Origin: Agriotes lineatus
Lineage: Eukaryota > Arthropoda > Insecta > Coleoptera > Elateridae
DNA length: 64,000 nucleotides
Reading direction: 5' to 3'
Assembly: GCA_940337035.1 (NCBI GenBank)
Contig: CALNHX010007678.1
Span: 1 to 64,000 of the forward strand
The notes under the pieces are model-generated. The model was not told where the DNA came from. It did no database searches and saw only the letters and a list, made by a program, of their open reading frames with translations. The translations under genes were made by a program, and so were the position numbers. Positions 46,105 to 57,400 of this stretch are shown one piece after another (position 1 is the stretch's first letter; each line of letters opens with the position of its first letter).

Positions 46105-47490
46105 GCCCAGTTACATTAGACTGAAAAACGCAGCATCTGCCGAAAAAATCCAAGTGAGCTGAAATTTTGCATACACCTTCATTTTGACATTACAAATATG
46201 TCTCAAAATTCCGCATCGATATCGTGCTTGTGTCTTGAGTTATTCAAGATCAAAGGTGACAGAAATAAGTTTTTCGCAAATATCTCTCTTTCTATGGGTC
46301 GTATGACTTTTTTAGTTATTACAAGAAATGAAGGCTAGAAAATTCTCTACAAAAACGATTCTACAGGTTTTTACGTACAACTAACCATTCAGTAAATAAT
46401 ACACTATTAAGTTTTGTAGACGGGCTTTACTTCCTTTTACGATAAAGGAAGTATTGGATTCACCCCAAAATTTCTAAATTGAGTTTTCAACAGATCTTCA
46501 CGTTTTAGAGTCCCCTGAACCCAAAAAACATGTTTTTGCTCATTGGTCCGTGTGGCTGTGTGTCTGTGAACAGAATACCTCAAAAACGAAAAGAAGTATG
46601 GCGTTGAAAGTTGATATTTTGTGTATTATCTAAATGCGACAGCACGATTTTGAAGAAAATCGCATAACCGAAAGTATGGTGTTTACTCTTGTGATTTTTC
46701 AGTTTCTTTCGATTTTTTCAAAAACGGCTCTAACAATTTTTTTCAAACATTACATTTTTATTACATTTTGAATGTGTATCGATGTAATATAGCAAACTTT
46801 CCAGTTGAATACCTCTGAAATGGGTTTCTTTTGTGTTTTTCGTGTTTTTTTATTAACTCCTATTTTAAATATACTTTAAAACTAAAAAATCACAAGCATA
46901 AACACCATACTTCCGGTTATGCGATTTTCTTCAAAATCTTGCTGTCGCATTTAGATAACACACAAAACTTATATATGAAGTTTCAACGCCATACCTCTTT
47001 TCGTTTTTAAGATATTCTGTTGACAGACAGACAGACACACAGACACACAAGCACACAGACCAATGAGCAAAAACATGTTTTTTGGGTTCACGGGACTCTA
47101 GAACGTGAAGATATGTTGAAAACTCAATTTAGAATTTTTGGGGTGAATCCAATACTTCTTTTATCGTAAAAGGAAGTATAGCCCGGGTACAAAATTTAAC
47201 AGTGTATTATTTACTGAATTTACTGTACGTAAAAAACCTGTATAATCTTCTTTGTAGAGAATTTCCTAGCCTTCATTTCTTGTAATAACTAAAAAAGTCA
47301 TACGACCCATAGAAAGAGAGATATTTTGAAAAACTTATTGCTGTCACCTTTGACCTTGAATAACTCAAGACGCAAGAGCGATATCGATGGGGACTTTTGA
47401 GACATTATTTGTAATGTCAAAATAAAGGTGTATGCAAAATTTCAGCTCACTTGGATTTTTTCGGCAGACGGATTCTAATGTAACTGGACT
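46105..47490. mobile_element. 1386-bp foldback element in LINE A
   Basis: Arms of about 595 bp (46105-46701 and 46889-47490) are inverse copies around a loop of about 190 bp. Ends are GCCCAGTTACATTAGA / GTCCAGTTACATTAGA-type. ATA at 46102-46104 is repeated at 47491-47493. Removing the element plus one ATA restores an open LINE A frame reading NEILIKYGG. Inner landmarks are GATAAAGGAAGTATTGGATT, GCTCATTGGTCCGTGTG and ATCGCATAACCG. No protein is encoded. Confidence 0.85.
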
Positions 47491-47607
47491 ATATTTCATT
47501 TCGTACCGTGTCTGGTCCATGACCCTTCCAGTTTCTAGTATTTGATTTTTGTTAGCTTCGTTTCCTGTTGTCCATTTTGTTGTAATTGCTTTTCCACTGT
47601 ATCGTTA

Positions 47608-47936
47608 TCTATATATATATATAGTTTGTTGAAATAATGGTTTGTATATATAAATATATATAAATCAATCACCGTGTGTTAGTAACGCAAAAACTCGACT
47701 TGAACGATTTGGATGATTTTTTTTTGTTTTGTTCGTCTTACTCTCGAGGTGGTTTAACAAAAAAATTCGGAAAAATCCAAAGGGAAAGCCGGAAAATTGT
47801 AAAATATCGAAATGTGTTTTTCTATGGACTGTACGAGTTCTATTTGCAGTCATACTTTTATGATTCTGTGCTTAATGGTTTGAAGGGTTTTTCCCATCAT
47901 GTCATAACCCAAAACTACGTGTGCCGGGTCAGCTAG
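47608..47936 (+). mobile_element. short non-autonomous Helitron
   Basis: Begins TCTATATATATATATA directly after A and ends GGGTCAGCTAG directly before T, the 5' TC, 3' CTAG and A/T target expected of Helitrons. AACGCAAAAACTCGACTTGA and GATTTGGATGATTTT near the 5' end are common in insect Helitron families. The 3' hairpin is weak. It is inserted in LINE A, and the host reading frame stays open across the join for about 30 codons. Confidence 0.65.
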
Positions 47937-48796
47937 TCTATATATACTTTTCGTTGTGCACCATAAAAATCGTTTTCCATTTCTTTCGTAAATTTAGTCC
48001 AATAGTCTGTTTTAATTTCTCGAGACCGCTCATTCACTTAATTTCCTGTTGCAGTGTATGTAGTCTTTTTCCGTATTGTTCAGTTGTTTAGGTATTTTAA
48101 CTATGCCTCTCTCTTCTATTCGACTTGTTCATTTGCTTCCTGGTTAAACCACGTCTTAACACATCTTTAGCCATTACTAATGATATGTCTAACTCTTAAG
48201 GCTTCGTTTGCTGTTTCATTAACATTTTCTTCACTGTGTTTCCACATCGTGTCCTGCATTAATAGCATTCGTTCTTAGTTTTTGAGATAGTAGGCTTGAG
48301 TATTGAGCTCTTGTGCTCTCGTCTGTGATCGACTCGATGTTTATTTTCCAACTGTATGTTTAATAGTAGTTTCTATAGAACGAGCTGGTGATCTGTGTCT
48401 ACATTTTGTGACGTCAGTGATCTTACGTCCAGTACTTGCGATGAATTGCTCTATTGAATATTATAATATAGTCTATGGTTAAAGCCTGCCATCTTGAGTT
48501 CTACCAAGTAATTTTGTGCTGGAGCTTCTCTATGAAGAAAGTGTTTATTCTAAGGTCGTTTGCGACGCATAATGTAAAAAAAGCGTCGCCGTTGCAGTTG
48601 GTGTGATTTTTATTGAAATGGTACTTCACTCCATTTAGTGGTGTATTGCCTATTCTACCATTCATGTCTCCCATTATAAGAGTTTTTGTCCTGTTTGTGG
48701 CACTAATCGGGATCGAAGGTACACTGTTTGTAGCCTTCTCAGTTTTTCGCTATCTGGAAAACCGCTGATCGCCAGCTCGCCTTGGAATTTGTGGAC

Positions 48797-49054
48797 TGTA
48801 TGATTGTAGGTTTCACTGAATAAATACACTCGTTGAAAGCCGGAAATATGTTACTTTATTAGCAATAAAAAAACACATGGAACATTTGAACATTTACAAG
48901 AATTAGCTTCCGTAGAGCGGACCGGTTTGCATGCTGCCACGTTGACAGATGAAACGTAGTGTTTTTGGAATCGGATGCCGGCCCGGCAGTCTACTGCGCA
49001 CAGTATGAATTCAGAATGCAAGAGAGGCGGCAAAAGTTTATAAAGTCCTTAACA
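48797..49054 (-). repeat. BEL/Pao 3' LTR, 258 bp
   Basis: Runs on the minus strand from TGTTAAGGACTTTATAAAC to CCTACAATCATACA. It has a TATA-like TTTATAAA near its start and AATAAAG (minus) at 48854-48860. A purine-rich AAGGCGGGCGG lies just upstream as the polypurine tract. Confidence 0.7.
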
Positions 49055-49246
49055 TACCGCCCGCCTTGGAAAGGTAACCTTTCAAATAAAACAGTACAGA
49101 GTTGACATGTAAAAGCTAGAGTAAAACATGTAACATGAACACACATATATACAAAGCAGAATAGTACATGGATCTTAATCTAGTACAAGAAACCCGAACA
49201 ATGGGGAGCCAAAAGCTTTACGAAAACTGCGCTGAACGCTAACGCA

Positions 49247-50131
49247 CTAGTTCACAACACTAGGTAGCGGGCACAATTTGGCGAAGGATCGCTTCACGAT
49301 CCCTGACACAGTGTTCACTGACGCCACACGCGTAACGCCGTCAAGGGCCAGGGTGCAGCTCGGTGACACGGCCTAACCTCCACTTCATAGGGGGTAGATT
49401 GTCATCCTTGATGAGGACCATGGAACCAGGCTGGAGGTCCGAAAGATGCGTGCGCCATTTGGTGCGCTGTTGGAGTTCCGAGATGTACTCTTTACTCCAT
49501 CTCTTCCACACATTCTGGTGAAGTTGTTGTATTCTCTGGTATTTAGACAGCCGAGACTCGACTATCTCAGTAACGTTGGGATCAGGCAGTGACACCAACG
49601 GACGACCAATCAGGAAATGAGCAGGAGTCAAAGGCTGAAGGTCGTTTGGATCAGAGGACAAAGGGGACAGGGGTCGGGAGTTTAAGGTCGCTTCCACCTG
49701 TGCTAACAAAGTGCTAAATTCATCATAATTTAGACTAGCGTTACCTATAACGCGACGTATGTGATGTTTGGAGGACTTGATTCCGGCCTCCCACAATCCG
49801 CCAAAGTGGGGACTGTGCGCGGGTATAAAATGCCAAGCTACTCCGTCGTTCGCGACTGATTCGGAAATAGAAGGGTTTTGTTCCGCGAGAAAATTGCCTA
49901 ATTCGATTAACTCGGAATTAGCGCCTACAAAGTTAGTGCCGTTGTCTGAGTAGACATGGAGCGGTTTGCCTCGTCGAGCCACAAACCGGCGAAAAGCCAT
50001 TAAGAAGGTTTCAGTAGAAAGGTCAGCGACCAATTCAAGGTGCACTGCCTTTGTGACAAAACAATAAGCTGTAACTCGTTGTAAGCGAGCGAAGCTTGAA
50101 TACTGATTGAACGGAAATGGTTCAACAGAGG
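49247..50131 (-). pseudogene. BEL/Pao integrase, truncated
   Basis: The integrase core is readable: FVTKAVHLELV and DLSTETFL, SDNGTNFVGAN with the second catalytic Asp, PHFGGLWEAGIKSSKHH with the Glu, then LTPAHFLIGRP and the C-terminal LQPGSMVLIKDD and WRLGRV blocks. The zinc-binding N-terminus and the first catalytic Asp are missing: sequence jumps from a post-RNase H segment (about 50100) into FVTKAVH. A one-base frameshift at about 49343 creates a stop, after which the terminal block continues in another frame to a TAG at 49247-49249. It cannot yield active integrase. Confidence 0.8.
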
Positions 50132-50190
50132 TTACAGAAAAACTCTGAACTTCTTTTTTGAATTCTGGAAGCTCAGCACGAACATGTTTG

Positions 50191-50610
50191 GAAGTAGGCC
50201 AGAGGCCTCACCTTCGCTTAGCCAGGTGGGACCATGCCACCAAAGGCTTAACAGACCCAGCGGGTCAAATATCTGCGATCTTTCAGACAAGATGCTACGC
50301 TTGGTAGCCTTACTACTTGTAGAATTTGAAATATGGGATATTTCAGACAAGCTGCTACGATTGGTAGCCTTACCACTTGTAGAATCTGAAATATTGAACA
50401 TGGAAGTAGGCCAAGATGCCTCACCTTCGCTTAGCCAGGTGGGACCGTGCCACCAAAGGCTTGACAGACCCAGCGGGTCAACTATCTGGGAAATTTCAGA
50501 CAAGCTGCTACGATTGGTAGCCTTACTGCTTGTAGAATCTGAAATCTGGGATATTTCAGGCAAGATGCTACGCGTGGTAGCCTTACTACTTGCAGAATCT
50601 GAAACATTCT
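50191..50610 (-). repeat. two-fold chimeric tandem repeat within pol
   Basis: Two units of about 211 bp (from 50191 and from 50402). Each reads on the minus strand as two copies of a 20-residue segment like SDSTSSKATNRSSLSEISQ, then DPLGL and LWWHGPTWLSEGEAS. The first segment comes from the end of BEL RT and the second from a region well downstream, so an intervening deletion is inside each unit. The frame stays open throughout. Confidence 0.75.
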
Positions 50611-50615
50611 CTACT

Positions 50616-51380
50616 GATAAGAATCTTTTCTGAGCGATTTGCAATGAATCGCCCAGTACCTCTACAGGCTTCTTGAAAGGGATAGAGACAACGAATCGAC
50701 CATTCGCTTCTCGTTGAGTATTTTGCACGAAATGTGCCTCACAGGCGTTCTCTTCATCTGTGCGAACCTTTTCCTCTGGGTAATGTTCGAGTTGCCAAAA
50801 CCTAGCAATGGGGTCAGAAACATTTTCGATCGTGCCAAGATTGCACTGTACAGGGTACGCAGAAGGAGGGCCTGTAGGGCCAGAAACAATCCAACCAAAA
50901 CGAGTCTTTTGGAGGATGGGAAGATTTGGGCCTAGACCAATTTGTCCAATACAAAGGAGCTGCCAGCAAATGGGCGAACCAATCAGAATGTCGATGGTGC
51001 CCGGTTGGTCGTAGGACAGATCTGATAACTTGATGTTATCAGGAACCTTGAAGCTGTTTCGCTGGACGCGAAAACTTGGGGTAACACCCGTAATCTCATC
51101 GAGAACAAGACAGGGATAGGCCAATGCCGTATGAAGTGTGAGGGGCTTGCAGCTTGATATCACACCTAGCCTTGATTTGAGAAGTGGCTTTACTTAAGCC
51201 AGAAACAGTAACGTTGACTTCGCGAGTTGGAAGCTTCAACCTTTTACACAGATCTGAACGTATGAAGTTCGATTGGGAACCGGAATCCAGCAGGATTCGC
51301 ACAACATGAGGCGTACCATCATCAGCGATGAGTTTAGCGGTAGCCGTAGGTAAGAGTACCTGAAAAGCATTCGAACAGAA
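50616..51380 (-). pseudogene. BEL/Pao protease-like (DUF1758) and RT entry
   Basis: LLDSGSQSNFI with the aspartic protease DSG triad lies near 51265-51300, followed by SDLCKRLKLP. A frameshift near 51150 moves the frame, after which IDILIGSPICWQLL and LQKTRFGWIVSGP complete the DUF1758 domain. The RT entry RFWQLEHYPEEKV, EENACEAHF and GRFVVSIPFK follows to about 50640, then the frame enters the chimeric repeat where the RT palm should be. The RT catalytic motif is absent. Confidence 0.75.
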
Positions 51381-51399
51381 TGCGAAATCGATTGGTTTA

Positions 51400-52636
51400 G
51401 TTCAACAGGGGTTTCTGCCGACATCGCAGATCCTGGTTGACTAGAAGAAGCGTTCTGAGGCTTATCCTCATGAAGAAGTGTGTTGTGCCTTGATTTGCAC
51501 TTTCTACACGTATGTTTGGAGCTACAGAGGCTCGATAGGTGACCCTGAGTTAGGCAATTAAAGCATACGCGGAGCTCTTTGCCTTTGACTTTCTGTCAAG
51601 AACAGACAGCTTGACAAACTTATCGCATTTGTACAAGGAATGAGATCCTTTACAAAGTGGACACGAAGGGGTACCTGACACAAATGATTTCGAATGTACC
51701 TTGGAAGACTTTTCGGGTACAAGCTTGCTATCTTTTACCTCTAGAGTTTCTAGAAGCCTTGCTGTATTTTGTAAGAATTCCTTGAACTCATCAAGATTAG
51801 GCAGGTCAGAACTTGACCGGTTTCTAAGGACCTCCCATTCACGAAATGTAGTGGGGTCCAGTTTTTTAGAAACTACATAAATTATAACAAAATCAAGAAG
51901 CTCGCTTTCGGTAGCTAATGATTTGATTGCTGCAAAATGTTTGAATAACATATCGCTAATCGTACGCAATTTAGTTGCAGATTCCTTACTGCAAGATTCG
52001 AGTTCAAATATAGCCTTGAGGTGGTTATGAACCAGAATTTTTGGATCATTGTATCGATTGCACAATGCATCCCAAGCTAGAGTATAATTACCCGCAGTAA
52101 ACTCTAAACTTTTTATAATTTGGCTTGCATCACCCTGTAAACTAGCCTTTAAGTAATGCAGCTTTTGAATATTAGTTAACGCTTGATTCTCATGAATTAA
52201 ACTAATAAAAATCTCACGAAACTCTAACCATCTGAAACGTTCCCTGAATATTTGGGAATTGATATGGCAGGAAGGCGTACAGCTTGATTATTGCAATGTG
52301 AACTGCAATTTGAATGCGTTGATCTTACGCTACCAGCAGGCGATCCAGAACGATCTAATGCAACATCAGACTGTTTGTTGTATTCATTAATCAAATATTC
52401 AGCTTGTGAAATTGCAAAATAATAAGAATCCTCAAATTCAAACCTGTTGCTGCATTTCAGATTCTGTATCCTCACTGGTTTCTAAAATTTGTTCATGAAC
52501 CGCATAATATTCCGATAACAAGGTGGCTGTATCATTCAATCTTTTTTGCAATTGAATAATCTGAGCGCTAGATAAGATTTGAGAAACGCGTAAGCTTTCC
52601 TTTAATAGAGCCACGTGCTCTTACAAGCGGATCCAT
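51400..52636 (-). pseudogene. BEL/Pao gag
   Basis: ATG at 52636 (minus). The N-terminal helix region (52600-52450) needs a frameshift near 52580 and another near 52445. PAISIPKYSGNVSD (about 52265-52225) is the conserved start of the DUF1759 gag domain, which continues through ALCNRYNDPKILVHNHL (52070-52030) to about 51780. Zinc knuckles follow: CPLCKGSHSLYKC near 51660 and, after a frameshift near 51590, CFNCLTQGHLSSLC near 51545 and a CRKC pair. The gag thus has all usual parts but at least three breaks. Confidence 0.75.
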
Positions 52637-52721
52637 AATTGTTGAAATTAAAAACAATTTAACAGATCGAACTAACTTTTCGTACGCCTCTGGCGTGAAT
52701 TTTGTACGCTTCTGGTACGCG

Positions 52722-52805
52722 GACCCAACGGGTCAACTATCTGTGATATTTCAGGCAAGATGCTACGCGCGGTAGCCTTACTACTTGCAGAATCTGAAAT
52801 ATTCT
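52722..52805 (-). repeat. stray copy of the pol module in the leader
   Basis: About 84 bp nearly identical to the module at about 50467-50606 (GACCCAACGGGTCAACTATC, then TCAGGCAAGATGCTACGC, ACTACTTGCAGAATCTGAAA). It encodes the same end-of-RT segment, but lies upstream of gag, where it does not belong. Confidence 0.75.
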
Positions 52806-52874
52806 TTAATGATAAAACCCTTTCGCACGCCTCTGGCGCGAATTTGTTTATAACGCAGACAGCGCTTGCTAGCA

Positions 52875-52976
52875 ACGCGAGAAACTTGTAGCTTACGACG
52901 CAGAAAACGACCCTGGTACAACGCGGGAAACTTGTTGCTACGACGCAGAAAACGGCCTTGGTACAACGCGGGATTA
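52875..52976 (+). repeat. tandem repeat, about 2.2 copies of 45-46 bp
   Basis: Units start AACGCGAGAAACTTGT and AACGCGGGAAACTTGT and share CGACGCAGAAAACG; a third begins AACGCGGGATT. Confidence 0.75.
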
Positions 52977-53475
52977 TTTATGAAACATGCAGGGGATATC
53001 GCTAACAAACGTAATAGCTTGGCATTTCACGCAATTAAAATGTTTATATGACTCATAAACCATTTGTTTACGCAATAATACGCAGCTGAAATTATGCACA
53101 TGTACAAACACAGACGAAATAAACCAAATTTATGCATAGGAAAATCAGGCTTACATTTGATATTGGTGTGTGCCGCCTTGCCGGTTTTCTGTTCCTACTA
53201 CCGTCTGGCTAGCAGCTGCAATGCCCACGTGCACGAATCTTGGCGTTGATAGCACCGTCTGCTGTCTTCCTTCCTCTCGTTATGGGCACCGCATGCGCCC
53301 TCTTCGTTCCACGCGTTGCTGCGAATTTGGACGCTGATTCCTTGCGGCCGATTGCATGCGATGCAATACAAACTGAATATGCTTTGTACTTGCCTATGAC
53401 CAATGTTGTCGAATGCTGTCGCTGTTTTGGACCCGCAATGACCTAATGTGGTTTAATCCGGTTCTGTAGGACCAA

Positions 53476-53505
53476 TGTTTGTGGCACATCGGGATCGAAG
53501 GACCA
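53476..53505 (-). promoter_or_regulatory. tRNA-Tyr-like primer binding site at the satellite junction
   Basis: On the minus strand TGGTCCTTCGATCCCGAT; tyrosine tRNAs end in CGAAGGACCA, so the first 11 bases fit. A similar word, TGGTCCTACAGAACCGGA, follows about 30 bp on. In a BEL element this site should follow a 5' LTR; here satellite lies on that side. Confidence 0.4.
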
Positions 53506-53507
53506 AT

Positions 53508-53838
53508 ACAATTTATTTAACTCCATCGGCGTCTAAGGGCAACCAACTTTAAATTGTTGGGTTCCAGAGAATCGAATGTTACACCGTAATGTTCGGAATA
53601 GCTTTATATTAATGATTTGCCAATTCTACTAACAATAATAATGCTGCTAAACGTCACTGTTCGCTTTGGCTACTTTTTGAGCTTCCATTAATTGACTATG
53701 GCACCTAGTAAGCTCATGAAGCCACTACTTTAACTAATTTAATATAGAAATGAGAGCTAGGAAACTTGCAGGATTCATATTAACTACAAAATACAATTTA
53801 TTTAACTCCATCGGCGTCTAAAGGCAACCAACTTTATA
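53508..53838 (-). repeat. satellite monomer in inverted orientation
   Basis: About 1.15 monomers identical in kind to the array but reversed, from ACAATTTATTTAACTCCATC to CAACCAACTTTA. It joins the main array head-to-head across TATAATATATA (53835-53845), giving a palindrome of more than 600 bp. Confidence 0.9.
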
Positions 53839-54424
53839 ATATATATTCAAAGTTGGTTGCCCTAAGACGCCGATGGAGTTAAATAAATTGTATTTTTTAT
53901 TTACTATAGATCCTGCATGATTCCTAGCTTTCATTTCTATATTAATTTAGTTAAAATAATGGCTTCATGAGCTTACTAGGTGCCATAGTCAATTAATGGG
54001 AAGCTCAAAAAGCAGCCAAAGCGAACGGTGACGTTTAGCAGCATTATTATTGTTAGTAGAATTTTCAAATCATTAATATAAAGTTGTTTCGTATATTACG
54101 GTGTAACATTCGCTTTTTTGGAACCTAACAATTCAAAGTTGGTTGCGCTAAGACGCCGATGGAGTTAAATAAATTGTATTTTGTAGTTAATATAAATCCT
54201 GCAAGTTTCCTAGCTCTCATTTCTATATTAATTTAGTTAAAATAATGGCTTCATGAGCTTATTAGGTGCCATAGTCAATTAATGGGAAGCTCAAAAATCA
54301 GCCAAAGCGAACGGTGACGTTTAGCTGCATTATTTATGTTAGTAGAATTGGCAAATCATTAATATAAAGCTATTCCGTACATTACGGTGTAACATTAGAT
54401 TTTTTGGAACCTAACAATTCAAAG

Positions 54425-57400
54425 TAGGTTGCCCTAAGACGTCGATGGCGTTAAATAAATTGTATTGTTTATTTACTATAGATCCTGCATGATTCCTAGC
54501 TCTCATTTCTATATTAATTTAGTTAAAATAATGGCTTCAGGAGTTTATTAGGTGCCACATTCAATTAATGGGAAGCTCAAAAATCAGCCAAAGCGAACGG
54601 TGACGTTTAGCAGCATTATTATTGTTAGTAGAATTGTCAAATCATTAATATAAAGCTATTCCGTACATTACGGTGTAATATTCGATTCTTTGGAACCTAA
54701 CAATTCAAAGTAGGTTGCCCTAAGACGTCGACGGCGTTAAATAAATTGAATTGTTTATTTACTATAGATCCTGCATGATTCCTAGCTCTCATTTCTATAT
54801 TAATTTAGTTAAAATAATGGCTTCAGGAGTTTATTAGGTGCCACATTCAATTAATGGGAAGCTCAAAAATCAGCCAAAGCGAATGGTGACGTTTAGCAGC
54901 ATTATTTATGTTAGTAGAATTAGCAAATCATTAATATAAAGCTATTCCGTACATTACGGTGTAACATTAGATTTTTTGGAACCTAACAATTCAAAGTAGG
55001 TTGCCCTAAGACGTCGATGGCGTTAAATAAATTGTATTGTTTATTTACTATAGATCCTGCATGATTCCTAGCTCTCATTTCTACATTAATTTAGTTAAAA
55101 TAATGGCTTCAGGAGTTTATTAGGTGCCACATTCAATTAATGGGAAGCTCAAAAATCAGCCAAAGCGAACGGTGACGTTTAGCAGCATTATTATTGTTAG
55201 TAGAATTGTCAAATCATTAATATAAAGCTATTCCGTACATTACGGTGTAACATTCGATTCTTTGGAACCTAACAATTCAAAGTAGGTTGCCCTAAGACGT
55301 CGATGTCGTTAAATAAATTGTATTGTTTATTTACTATAGATCCTGCATGATTCCTAGCTCTCATTTCTATATTAATTTAGTTAAAATAATGGCTTCAGGA
55401 GTTTATTAGGTGCCACATTCAATTAATGGGAAGCTCAAAAATCAGCCAAAGCGAACGGTGACGTTTAGCAGCATTATTATTGTTAGTAGAATTGTCAAAT
55501 CATTAATATAAAGCTATTCCGTACATTACGGTGTAACATTCGATTCTTTGGAACTTAACAATTCAAAGTAGGTTGCCCTAAGACGTCGATGGCGTTAAAT
55601 AAATTGTATTGTTTATTTACTATAGATCCTGCATGATTCCTAGCTCTCATTTCTATATTAATTTAGTTAAAATAATGGCTTCAGGAGTTTATTAGGTGCC
55701 ACATTCAATTAATGGGAAGCTCAAAAATCAGCCAAAGCGAACGGTGACGTTTAGCAGCATTATTATTGTTAGTAGAATTGTCAAATCATTAATATAAAGC
55801 TATTCCGTACATTACGGTGTAACATTCGATTCTTTGGAACTTAACAATTCAAAGTAGGTTGCCCTAAGACGTCGATGGCGTTAAATAAATTGTATTGTTT
55901 ATTTACTATAGATCCTGCATGATTCCTAGCTCTCATTTCTATATTAATTTAGTTAAAATAATGGCTTCAGGAGTTTATTAGGTGCCACATTCAATTAATG
56001 GGAAGCTCAAAAATCAGCCAAAGCGAACGGTGACGTTTAGCAGCATTATTTATGTTAGTAGAATTGGCAAATCATTAATATAAACCTATTCCGTACATTA
56101 CGGTGTAACATTCGATTCTTTGGAACTTAACAATTCAAAGTAGGTTGCCCTAAGACGTCGATGGCGTTAAATAAATTGTATTGTTTATTTACTATAGATC
56201 CTGCATGATTCCTAGCTCTCATTTCTATATTAATTTAGTTAAAATAATGGCTTCAGGAGTTTATTAGGTGCCACATTCAATTAATGGGAAGCTCAAAAAT
56301 CAGCCAAAGCGAACGGTGACGTTTAGCAGCATTATTATTGTTAGTAGAATTGTCAAATCATTAATATAAAGCTATTCCGTACATTACGGTGTAACATTAG
56401 ATTTTTGGAACCTAACAATTCAAAGTAGGTTGCCCTAAGACGTCGATGGCGTTAAATAAATTGTATTGTTTATTTACTATAGATCCTGCATGATTCCTAG
56501 CTCTCATTTCTATATTAATTTAGTTAAAATAATGGCTTCAGGAGTTTATTAGGTGCCACATTCAATTAATGGGAAGCTCAAAAATCAGCCAAAGCGAACG
56601 GTGACGTTTAGCAGCATTATTATTGTTAGTAGAATTGTCAAATCATTAATATAAAGCTATTCCGTACATTACGGTGTAACATTCGATTCTTTGGAACTTA
56701 ACAATTCAAAGTAGGTTGCCCTAAGACGTCGATGGCGTTAAATAAATTGTATTGTTTATTTACTATAGATCCTGCATGATTCCTAGCTCTCATTTCTATA
56801 TTAATTTAGTTAAAATAATGGCTTCAGGAGTTTATTAGGTGCCACATTCAATTAATGGGAAGCTCAAAAATCAGCCAAAGCGAACGGTGACGTTTAGCAG
56901 CATTATTTATGTTAGTAGAATTGGCAAATCATTAATATAAACCTATTCCGTACATTACGGTGTAACATTCGATTCTTTGGAACTTAACAATTCAAAGTAG
57001 GTTGCCCTAAGACGTCGATGGCGTTAAATAAATTGTATTGTTTATTTACTATAGATCCTGCATGATTCCTAGCTCTCATTTCTATATTAATTTAGTTAAA
57101 ATAATGGCTTCAGGAGTTTATTAGGTGCCACATTCAATTAATGGGAAGCTCAAAAATCAGCCAAAGCGAACGGTGACGTTTAGCAGCATTATTATTGTTA
57201 GTAGAATTGTCAAATCATTAATATAAAGCTATTCCGTACATTACGGTGTAACATTCGATTCTTTGGAACTTAACAATTCAAAGTAGGTTGCCCTAAGACG
57301 TCGATGGCGTTAAATAAATTGTATTGTTTATTTACTATAGATCCTGCATGATTCCTAGCTCTCATTTCTATATTAATTTAGTTAAAATAATGGCTTCAGG

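Larger units (their letters stand above)
43990..48796 (-). pseudogene. LINE A (endonuclease-RT), carcass with nested insertions
   Basis: Minus-strand blocks appear in the order expected of an endonuclease/RT LINE: endonuclease TLIMGDMNGRIGN near 48655-48690, then ALTIDYIIFN near 48485; a linker ending FYGAQRKVY (about 47950); RT entry GPDTVRNE (about 47510); LIKYGGNHLIMDLTN, ILDTGVIPDDWK and ENYRD (46104-45950); LFTSVLKTI and TEEQQDF, RSTTDALF (45460-45365); and NKPLYMCSIDLTKAF (44130-44080). Homology fades near 44000. Four later insertions split these blocks, and where checked the frame closes up exactly when the insertion is removed. Stops such as the TAA after NTTQL mark it as dead. The clade is uncertain. 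Confidence 0.75.
52637..53475 (-). other. leader region of the BEL/Pao element
   Basis: No LTR found. It contains a stray copy of the pol module (52722-52805), a 45-bp tandem repeat (52875-52976) and, at 53209-53403, a minus-strand open frame rich in Arg/Lys/Ala without a recognised domain. GC is higher from 53170 to 53350. Confidence 0.45.
48797..53505 (-). mobile_element. BEL/Pao LTR retrotransposon, deleted and rearranged
   Basis: On the minus strand: leader (53505-52637), gag, protease-like DUF1758 region, RT entry, a repeated chimeric block, integrase, 3' UTR and one 3' LTR (49054-48797). No matching 5' LTR is visible; the right end instead abuts satellite DNA. RT catalytic core, RNase H and the integrase N-terminus are missing, and several frameshifts break gag and pol. 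The right limit is approximate. Confidence 0.75.

Noticed and set aside
50184..50633. 149-codon plus-strand frame
   Set aside because: Antisense shadow of the repeated BEL pol module.
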